DNA of 20,600 bases from a virus: positions 1 through 20,600 of the IMG/VR virus record IMGVR_UViG_3300025108_000483. One strand, given 5' to 3'. Position numbers and translations under genes: made by a program. Positions 13,699 to 20,600 of this stretch are shown here, in pieces; the first letter of the stretch is position 1, and each line of letters begins with the position of its first letter. The notes beneath the pieces are model-generated. The model was not told where the DNA came from and ran no database searches. It was given only the letters and a program-made list of their open reading frames with translations.

Positions 13699-15096
13699 AT
13701 GGTCAAAACACTTAATACTGAGTTTCCAGTAGAGCATTGTAATGATAACGTTAATATCATCTATGTTGAGTCGCTTAATAATGTCTATAAAGACCTCTAC
13801 CATGCTACTACTAATGGTGAGAAGTCAGTATTAAAGGCAATTGAGGTTGGAGATGACTTTATTGTAGCAAGTATAAGCCTTACTGTTGAAGGTGAGACTA
13901 CTAAACAGTTAGTAAGAGTTGAAGAGGGTGCTAACCCAAAAGTGTATTTAAATGATAGCCTTTATAGTGTCATTGAAGAGTCTAAGAAGGCAGCAGAGTT
14001 AAAGGTTATTGAAGAGGAGAAAGCTGCTAAGAAAGCAAAGACAGAAGCTGTTACAAATCTTATTGTAGGTGCTCTTGATGAGCAAGTCAAAGCTGTTCAA
14101 GCAAAAGCTAAATTAGACTTTAATAAGGTTGTTGAAGAGAGTAAGAAGAGAGTTAAGGCAGCTAAGAAGAAGCCAGTAGCTGTAAAGAAAGAGGTTCAAC
14201 AAAAAGAGGAGGTTGTTGTTGAGCAGGCTAAACAAGAGCTTGAGAAGGTTGAAGATAAGATTACTGAAACAAGTAAGTATATTCAGCATCAGGTTATGGA
14301 AGATTATGCGCCTGAGAAAGGTGATAAGAGCTTCCAGAGTGATATGAAGGCTCTTAAGTCTGAGTTAGAAGCTAAGATTAACAATCTCTTTGATAATCAG
14401 ACAAGAGACATTCGCAAGATTGCTGAGATGTCTTCTGGTGGTGGTGGTAATGAATCACGCTCTATTCAGAATACTGCTGACATCGCTACATTGAGTGCCG
14501 ATGTTGGTGCTTTTGAGAATGTTACAGTAAGTCAACGTGAGCAGTTTCAAGGTTATATAGCTCTCCTCACACCAGTATACTTTGGTGGTAGTGCTACTAC
14601 TTTTGACATTCCACTTTCTGGTGTTAATCAGTTCCTCGATATTGAATTGGAAGTTGATCCAGCAGGAGAGTTTGATTACCGTGTTACTTCAATGACAGAA
14701 GCTACTGGACTATCTGGTGGCTATACTGGAACAGGTGCTGATGGAGATCCAATCATCTTCTTACTCGAAGGTCTTGAACTAACATCTTCAGCTGATGTAC
14801 GTGTATCAATGAGTTTTAACCCAGATGATGATGGTGGTCGTCTTGATAGTAGACTTAACTTCTTCCGACACTCAGGTACAACTCCTTCAGATAACTTCCA
14901 TATTGAAGCTTCTTCAATTGCAATGGAATCAGGTGCTGAAGAGGATTATGCCTACACTCCTGATATTAAGTTCTTCATCGGTGATACAATCGATACTAAC
15001 GCTCCTGGAGATGCTGGCAGAGTATGCTTTCAGATCAAATCAGATGTACCAGGTACAGTCACAATCAATGAAATAGCAATGTTCATTCAGAAATAA
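13699..15096 (+). CDS. Coiled-coil plus beta-domain virion protein, candidate fibre or whisker component
   Basis: A 465-residue protein of unknown function. Residues 1-92 form a small beta-rich N-terminal domain (VNIIYVESL, KVYLNDSLYSVIEES). About 93-245 is a long Lys/Glu/Ala helix with coiled-coil character (AAELKVIEEEKAAKKAK, VEQAKQELEKVEDKITE). A glycine linker (SSGGGGN, 245-251) is followed by a short trimer-like segment (QNTADIATLSADVGAFENVT, resembling fibritin-type heptads). About 285-465 is a beta-rich C-terminal domain (YFGGSATTFDIPLSG, FLDIELEVD, RVSMSFNPDDDGG, ending TVTINEIAMFIQK). The layout N-domain, coiled coil, beta tip is usual for trimeric phage fibres. The giant fibre gene follows after 45 bases, so the pair may form one appendage. 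No specific family is recognised. Confidence 0.72.
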   Translation: MVKTLNTEFPVEHCNDNVNIIYVESLNNVYKDLYHATTNGEKSVLKAIEVGDDFIVASISLTVEGETTKQLVRVEEGANPKVYLNDSLYSVIEESKKAAELKVIEEEKAAKKAKTEAVTNLIVGALDEQVKAVQAKAKLDFNKVVEESKKRVKAAKKKPVAVKKEVQQKEEVVVEQAKQELEKVEDKITETSKYIQHQVMEDYAPEKGDKSFQSDMKALKSELEAKINNLFDNQTRDIRKIAEMSSGGGGNESRSIQNTADIATLSADVGAFENVTVSQREQFQGYIALLTPVYFGGSATTFDIPLSGVNQFLDIELEVDPAGEFDYRVTSMTEATGLSGGYTGTGADGDPIIFLLEGLELTSSADVRVSMSFNPDDDGGRLDSRLNFFRHSGTTPSDNFHIEASSIAMESGAEEDYAYTPDIKFFIGDTIDTNAPGDAGRVCFQIKSDVPGTVTINEIAMFIQK

Positions 15097-15124
15097 CTAG
15101 ATTTAACGAAACAATACATTATAA

Positions 15125-15132
15125 TTTAAATA
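15125..15132 (+). promoter_or_regulatory. Probable late promoter (TTTAAATA)
   Basis: TTTAAATA lies in the 45-base gap before the giant fibre gene and ends 9 bases before ATG 15142. It is a weaker match than the others, and no Shine-Dalgarno sequence is seen. Confidence 0.5.
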
Positions 15133-15141
15133 CATAATATT

Positions 15142-18100
15142 ATGGGACAAATAAGAATATTCTCCGATACAAAGTCAGGTAAAGTTACCTTTGATGGGTC
15201 AACTATTACTGACAAGGAAATTGGATCAGTTGAAGCAGCAGCACACCCCACTCAATCAGATCGTATCATTATTAGATCAACACGTATCTTTAAACGTGGT
15301 TCTACTACTGAATACAGAGTCTTTTTGAAGCGCTTGAATGCTAACCGTGTTCAGAACGAAGCAGGTCAGACATTGACTGATGCTCCTACTCTATTCACAA
15401 GAGATCAGGTTGTTGATTACTTGAACGAGCAGATGTCAACTCCAATCATTACTGAATACTTTGAATACAATCCAACTACTGATAGACTTGTTGCTCAGAG
15501 AGATGTTCAGGTTGATAAGAATGGTTTCTTCTTAGGTGAAAAGCATAAGATGGCTTCTGGTGGTTCTAACATCTACTTCGAAGATCTTGATAATAGTGCT
15601 AACTCATATCCTATATTCGGTGAAGTTCTTGACCAATCTCTTTCAGCTAACCAACAGCCAGGTGAGGGTGTTACACTTCCAAAGAGTCGTATTTTCCAAG
15701 ACTTTAACCCAGTTCCACTCGGTGGTAATCCTGTTGATGATACTGCTATTGATTACGATGGTGATAACTTCTTCCCATTCAATATTAGTGGTCAGGGTAT
15801 TACTACAAGAGCAGGTGAAGCTCTTCTTGCTACACAGCAGTTGAAGTATGAGATTATTGTTAATGGTATTTCTGTTTATGTTCAGTACCTCCAGCCAGGT
15901 GCTTTAGCAATCAACGACCCTATTACATGGTACTTTGATCAGCCACTCGACATTGAAGCAGGTACAACTCTTCGTGCTACAATCTATAAAGTATCTATTG
16001 TTAATAACCAGGAAGTTATTGATGGTATCTTTAAGGTTAACGAAGGTGACGCTGTTCCAACTCGTTACCAGACTCAAGTGCTTGCTCGTCTCTTTACTGA
16101 TAAGCAAATTGCTCTTAAAGAGGATGTTGATCAGCTATTGAATGGTTCTATCTACAAAGGCTCTTATGATGCTACTGGTACTGGTACACCTGCACTTCCA
16201 ACTGGTACTGATGTACTTGGTGACTTCTATCGTGTTACCACTCCTAATGCTTTGAGTGGTTATAATACAGGTGACATTCTTGTATATAACGGTACTGATT
16301 ATGATCACGTTGCTGAGTCAAGTGCTACACAATCAGACATTAAGAACTCTGCTCTTCGTGTATACGACATTTACGTCAAGGCTGGTTATTCTGGTAGTGT
16401 TAAAGATGGCTCAGTACTCTACCCATATGATAGCATTGAGACAGCAGTTGCTTCTGCTAATGATGGTGATCAGATCTATCTAGAAGGTACATTTGAAATC
16501 TCTGGCGAGATTGAAATTCCTTCAACTTTGTCATTGTTCTTCTATGGTGCTGATGATGCTGTTATTTCTTATACATCTTATGATGCTGCAAATGCTAACT
16601 TGATTAAGTTTACAGGTACAGACAATACTAAAGAGTTTAAGTTTGTAAACATTACATTCAAGAATGCTGGTGAGTATGGAATGAAGATCCAGAAAGCTGC
16701 TAAGATTGAGATTAACGACTGCGTATTTACAAACAATGGTTGGAATGGTACAGCTCTTAATACTGTACTTCCTTCTACTACTACTGCACTACTTGGTTAT
16801 GATTCTACTGATACAGATCTTCAAGCTTTCTATGCTGGTGCTAATGCTTCTAACGGTGGTGCTATGCGCCTTGAAGAAATTACACAAGTCGTTATTACAG
16901 GTAATACAGTAACAAAGAACCTCAGAGGTATCCGTGTTCAGGATTGTGGTGTTGGTGGTGCTGGTGTTATTACACGTAACCAAGTTACACAGAACATTGA
17001 GTCTGGTATCTACGTTGCAGCTGGTTCTACTCATTCTGGTTCACAGAACATTACAGTAAGCATGAACGTTGTAGCATACAATGCTAACAACGGTCTTCTT
17101 GTAATTGGTGGTCTTAACAATAAGTTCTCCCAGAACGAAGTTAATGGTAACTGGAATGCTGGTGGTTGTTTCTGGGGTGCTGGTAATACTACTCTTCGTG
17201 ATTGTGGTCTTTATGATAACAACAGAAGTGCATTTAACGGTATTGGTAATCCAGGTGATGCTAAAGCATCCATTCAGATTAACGAAATTTATGACTATTT
17301 AGGTGATACTATTTCATTGAACGCAGATGCTCGCTTCATTGCTGAGATTCTTGATACACAAGTTCATTATACTGGTCTTGGTTCTAATACAGAAAAGATT
17401 GGTATCCTCATTACATCTGATGTTGGTGGTCTTGCAGATGATGATAAGAACATTATTAAGGTTGATGATGTTGGCTTTATTGGTCAAGACTATGCTATTG
17501 ACTTGAGTGAGGTTGATGTAACTAACTTGAGACTTTCACTTGGAGATAACTCCTACCAGTCAATTGGTGTTGCTGCTGTTAAGCCGCCATTAGTTGGTAA
17601 CTACAGTGAACTTCCTTTCAGTAACCATGTAATGAGTTGCCCTTCAGTTAATGTTGAAGTTGATACTCTTAATCAATCTGTTAAGTTGAAAGAATATGTA
17701 AGTGGTAATGTTATCAATGTTTATCACATTAACGAGCTTGTTGCTGTAGACAATGGAACAACTGCTGACATTCTTCAGAAAGATTCTGATAAGATTCAGC
17801 TTCGTGGCTTAACTCTTAACAATGTTTATGTTAATGATGTTGTTGCAGGTAATACAGTTACGTCAATGGTTAATACATTGAACTCTGCATTCGCAATGGA
17901 TCTTGTTCAGTATGAAGAATTCCTTACAACTACAGTTGGTGTAGCAAGTGCTGATGATGTGCAAGCATTAACTTTCTACTATATTGAATCTCCAGATGGT
18001 GTATTTACTTACCCATTATTCTCTACTGATACAGAGGCCAATACATTTGACCTTTCAGCTGGAGGAGATGGTTCAAGCATTGGTTATACTTTCCCTGATG

Positions 18101-20600
18101 AACCTACCAATACAACCTGGAATGGTCCAGTATCTGGATTTACTAATAATGCAACATCTGCACCATCTAATGGTATAGTAGGTGCCTTTACAAGTGTTAT
18201 TTGGAATGAGATTCCACAAGATGCAGATAGTGGTTCTGCTCCTTCCCCGTTTAGTGCTGCTTCAATTACATTGGATGAGCTAACAACTCTCAATAATCAA
18301 GTTCACCCATTAGGTGCACAGTTTACTACTACTATTGCTAATGCCCCAACATGGATTACACAAGCACAGACAAATGGTAACATTACTGGAACAGCTCCAA
18401 GTGTTACTGGTGATAGTACTAATTACCCATCTGAGACATATACAGTTGATATTGTTAGAACAAATGATTATGGTTCATCTACAGGAGTTCTTACAATTGT
18501 AGTTAATAACTTAGATGCTGCTCTCTCCCTTACAGGTGATACAGTTCATACAGGTTCTGCTGTTGCAGGAAGTGTTACTAACTCTGCTGGTAATGTATTT
18601 ACTGGTAATAGTTCCCTCTCTGGTCAGTTCGTAATGGATCTTCAGTATGCTCTTGAAGATGGTGATAAGCTTGAATGGTATCACCAAGAACAGTATATTG
18701 GTATTGGTATTGTTAGCTCTGGTGTTGATAAGACTACAGACATTCTTGATAAGGATTCAGCTCCAGGTTCACGTTGGGATCTACTTGCTCCATTTACTGG
18801 TGTTCCAAGTAATTCACAAGGTCAGAACTTTGGTAATGCTTATAGTATGGTTGGTTTAGTTCCAGTTGGTTGGGATGATAATACTAACCCACAAGCCATT
18901 CCAACACGTCCAGTTTATAATAGTTCTGATGTATGGTCATTGTTTAATAATGCTGGTACAATTGAGCTTTCACTCAATGGTGTATTGTTCAGAAGTAGTT
19001 CTTCTACACATACTGACCCAACAATTACATTTGCTACACCAGCATTCCTTAACGGTCAAACTATACCTATTCCAACATTTACCCATACTGCTAATGCTGC
19101 AAGTGCTCCATCAGGCTTTACTTTGTTGCAGGGTAATATGGATACAACAACTGAGCTTGCTGGTGATTCTGCAGCACAGTTTGATAACCTTACTCTTAGC
19201 CCTGGTCAGCGTTTGATCATTCCTAAGACTTATGCTAATACAAACATCCTACCTTCTCTTGATGGTGCAAGTGGTGAAGATAATAAAGCATTCATTGGTA
19301 TTCCAAAGTTTAGTGCTAACTGGAGTAGTGTTGGTCTTAATGATGACTTCTTTGCTGTTCATAGGTATGAGAATAATACAGTTAATACAACAGGAATGAC
19401 ATTCAGATATGCTGGCCTAGCACCAACTGAGAATACAGTTAATCATGCAAGTGATACGGATGCTAACTTCCACATGGGTATTGAATATATGCGTGATGGT
19501 AATATTGCAGTCTTCCGTGGTACTGATTCTACTGCTTCATTAACTACTGAGCCAGTTGTAGGTGGTACATTTGCTACTAATCCAGCTATTTGGAATAATG
19601 CTGACTTAATTATTGGTCTTAGTGCTCAGCCATTAGTAGCTGCTACTAAAGGTGCTGAAGCTGGTATGATTCTTACAGAAACAGGATTGTCCATTATTGA
19701 TGCTCCTCTACCTGCTAATGAGTTTAATGTTACTGAAGATACAAGTAGCTTGCCATTGTTTAGCTTATCAGCTGCTGGTGATATTACTTTGAATGCTGGT
19801 CAGACTTATAAGTTCTGGTTGACTGATTCATCTATTGAATCTACTGATGCTTTAGGTATTTGCCTTATTAGTGATAATAGTGATTATACTACTGGTGTTA
19901 CTGTTGTTGGTACTCCTGGTGAGTTTGGCTCTTATCTTGAGTTTGTTATTCCAAGTGATGTTCCTCCAGTTAAGTTCAAGTGGACTTCAAATGGTGTTGC
20001 TTATTATGCTACTCCGGTAGTTGCTGGTTCAACTTATACAGTAGCTGTTACAGGTGTTACTCCACAAGGTCCATCTGCTAACTTCTCTGGTACAGAAATA
20101 CTATCTGGTGAAGGAGGTTGGTTGTCTATTGATGATACAATTGCTGCTGGTCAACGTCTTGTGCTTGACTCTGCATTTATTACTGACTTACATGCTGCAA
20201 TGCCTGATTATAGTATGGCATTTGTTGGATTTAAAGCAGATAACTGGACTAATACAATGACCCCACTTGGTTCTTATTTTGGTTTTGCTGGTATTAGATT
20301 CTATAAGCAAAGTAGTGATATAGGTGCCGGTGGTATTTATATGATTGGTTATGCCAATGGTGGTACAACTAACCAGAGCTATACACTATCTCTTACTAAT
20401 GCTCAAGCATTTATTGAAATAACCGGCTCTGGTAATAACATAAGAGTTGGACATACTGCTTCATCTTCTTATGATGCAACTACAGATACTTACGGTAACT
20501 GGGATGCTAACTCCAAGGTTCAGACAGGTGAGCAAGGTTATGGCATTACAACAATCGATCCATATTTCTTCTGGACTGCTCTACCTGATAATGATACTGG
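15142..20600 (+). CDS. Giant tail fibre/appendage protein with beta-helix, Ig-like and repeated lectin-like domains, 3' truncated by window
   Basis: The frame is open from ATG 15142 to the window end, at least 1819 codons with no stop. Residues 1-330 are a virion-attachment-type beta region (MGQIRIFSDTKSGKVTFDG; VDYLNEQMSTPIITEYFEYN). About 334-400 is a fibre module (YKGSYDATGTGTPALPTGTD, GDFYRVTT, NTGDILVYNGTDYDHV) common in phage fibres. About 414-745 is a right-handed parallel beta-helix (PYDSIETAVASANDGDQIYL, then repeating short strands such as VVITGNTVTKN, GVITRNQVTQN, NITVSMNVVAYN), as in pectate-lyase-like phage adhesins. About 1055-1124 is an Ig-like (He_PIG type) domain (APTWITQ...NGNITGTAP...TYTVDIVRTNDYGSS). 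After 1150 come three related domains (about 1154-1285, 1327-1496, 1641-1819+). It probably binds the host surface. No chaperone or intramolecular-cleavage domain is visible, but the C-terminus is outside the window. Confidence 0.88.
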   Translation, partial: MGQIRIFSDTKSGKVTFDGSTITDKEIGSVEAAAHPTQSDRIIIRSTRIFKRGSTTEYRVFLKRLNANRVQNEAGQTLTDAPTLFTRDQVVDYLNEQMSTPIITEYFEYNPTTDRLVAQRDVQVDKNGFFLGEKHKMASGGSNIYFEDLDNSANSYPIFGEVLDQSLSANQQPGEGVTLPKSRIFQDFNPVPLGGNPVDDTAIDYDGDNFFPFNISGQGITTRAGEALLATQQLKYEIIVNGISVYVQYLQPGALAINDPITWYFDQPLDIEAGTTLRATIYKVSIVNNQEVIDGIFKVNEGDAVPTRYQTQVLARLFTDKQIALKEDVDQLLNGSIYKGSYDATGTGTPALPTGTDVLGDFYRVTTPNALSGYNTGDILVYNGTDYDHVAESSATQSDIKNSALRVYDIYVKAGYSGSVKDGSVLYPYDSIETAVASANDGDQIYLEGTFEISGEIEIPSTLSLFFYGADDAVISYTSYDAANANLIKFTGTDNTKEFKFVNITFKNAGEYGMKIQKAAKIEINDCVFTNNGWNGTALNTVLPSTTTALLGYDSTDTDLQAFYAGANASNGGAMRLEEITQVVITGNTVTKNLRGIRVQDCGVGGAGVITRNQVTQNIESGIYVAAGSTHSGSQNITVSMNVVAYNANNGLLVIGGLNNKFSQNEVNGNWNAGGCFWGAGNTTLRDCGLYDNNRSAFNGIGNPGDAKASIQINEIYDYLGDTISLNADARFIAEILDTQVHYTGLGSNTEKIGILITSDVGGLADDDKNIIKVDDVGFIGQDYAIDLSEVDVTNLRLSLGDNSYQSIGVAAVKPPLVGNYSELPFSNHVMSCPSVNVEVDTLNQSVKLKEYVSGNVINVYHINELVAVDNGTTADILQKDSDKIQLRGLTLNNVYVNDVVAGNTVTSMVNTLNSAFAMDLVQYEEFLTTTVGVASADDVQALTFYYIESPDGVFTYPLFSTDTEANTFDLSAGGDGSSIGYTFPDEPTNTTWNGPVSGFTNNATSAPSNGIVGAFTSVIWNEIPQDADSGSAPSPFSAASITLDELTTLNNQVHPLGAQFTTTIANAPTWITQAQTNGNITGTAPSVTGDSTNYPSETYTVDIVRTNDYGSSTGVLTIVVNNLDAALSLTGDTVHTGSAVAGSVTNSAGNVFTGNSSLSGQFVMDLQYALEDGDKLEWYHQEQYIGIGIVSSGVDKTTDILDKDSAPGSRWDLLAPFTGVPSNSQGQNFGNAYSMVGLVPVGWDDNTNPQAIPTRPVYNSSDVWSLFNNAGTIELSLNGVLFRSSSSTHTDPTITFATPAFLNGQTIPIPTFTHTANAASAPSGFTLLQGNMDTTTELAGDSAAQFDNLTLSPGQRLIIPKTYANTNILPSLDGASGEDNKAFIGIPKFSANWSSVGLNDDFFAVHRYENNTVNTTGMTFRYAGLAPTENTVNHASDTDANFHMGIEYMRDGNIAVFRGTDSTASLTTEPVVGGTFATNPAIWNNADLIIGLSAQPLVAATKGAEAGMILTETGLSIIDAPLPANEFNVTEDTSSLPLFSLSAAGDITLNAGQTYKFWLTDSSIESTDALGICLISDNSDYTTGVTVVGTPGEFGSYLEFVIPSDVPPVKFKWTSNGVAYYATPVVAGSTYTVAVTGVTPQGPSANFSGTEILSGEGGWLSIDDTIAAGQRLVLDSAFITDLHAAMPDYSMAFVGFKADNWTNTMTPLGSYFGFAGIRFYKQSSDIGAGGIYMIGYANGGTTNQSYTLSLTNAQAFIEITGSGNNIRVGHTASSSYDATTDTYGNWDANSKVQTGEQGYGITTIDPYFFWTALPDNDT

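Noticed and set aside
15536-20260. Many plus-strand open frames of 60-116 codons within the fibre gene
   Set aside because: All are Leu/Val/Ile-rich out-of-frame readings of one long continuous frame with T-ending codon bias.
1-20600. tRNA genes, CRISPR arrays, insertion sequences, integrase or attachment sites
   Set aside because: No cloverleaf-like segment, repeat-spacer array, transposase or inverted-repeat-bounded element was seen by eye, and no gap between genes is longer than about 90 bases.

Overview
The window is a stretch of a T4-like tailed-phage genome (contractile-tail myovirus). The evidence is the C-terminus of a tail sheath protein, a gp19-type tail tube protein, a run of baseplate and tape-measure genes, a probable small terminase, a dUTPase, a T4 gp44-type clamp-loader ATPase, and repeated copies of an 8-base motif (consensus close to NWTAAATA) that matches the T4 late promoter TATAAATA. 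Base composition is AT-rich. Short Lys/Cys modules in the middle region resemble ones I associate with marine T4-like phages. The host cannot be named from the sequence.

Layout: 1-318 is the end of the sheath gene, closed by a terminator. 391-1438 is a self-contained cassette (late promoter, gene of unknown function, terminator). 1467-10368 is a tail/baseplate block: tube protein, a second tube-fold protein, two related gp26/gp51-like baseplate proteins, tape measure, gp48-like tube cap, gp53-like wedge protein, and a 922-residue tail protein carrying an M15-type peptidase domain. At 10365-10868 the probable small terminase runs on the minus strand, convergent with the peptidase gene and divergent from dUTPase. 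10945-12315 holds two nucleotide/replication genes (dut, gp44). 12324-13665 holds two Cys/Lys-rich proteins that may be head-internal. 13699-15096 is a coiled-coil plus beta structural protein. From 15142 to the window end is one open frame of at least 1819 codons encoding a giant fibre or appendage protein.

The genes work together as virion morphogenesis (tail, baseplate, fibre, packaging) plus a small DNA-metabolism island. gp44 is functionally tied to the rest: in T4 the sliding clamp that gp44/62 loads is also the activator of late transcription from TATAAATA promoters.

The most striking observation is architectural. At six genes on both strands the late-promoter octamer ends exactly 5 bases before the start codon, which by T4 spacing puts the transcription start on, or within a base or two of, the first base of the start codon. 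Almost no start in the window has a Shine-Dalgarno sequence. At several junctions the stop codon of the upstream gene lies inside or touches the promoter. This suggests genome-wide leaderless late mRNAs. A second pattern is a recurring EDAE(Q)R peptide, with conserved DNA in three copies, at domain joints in three different proteins.
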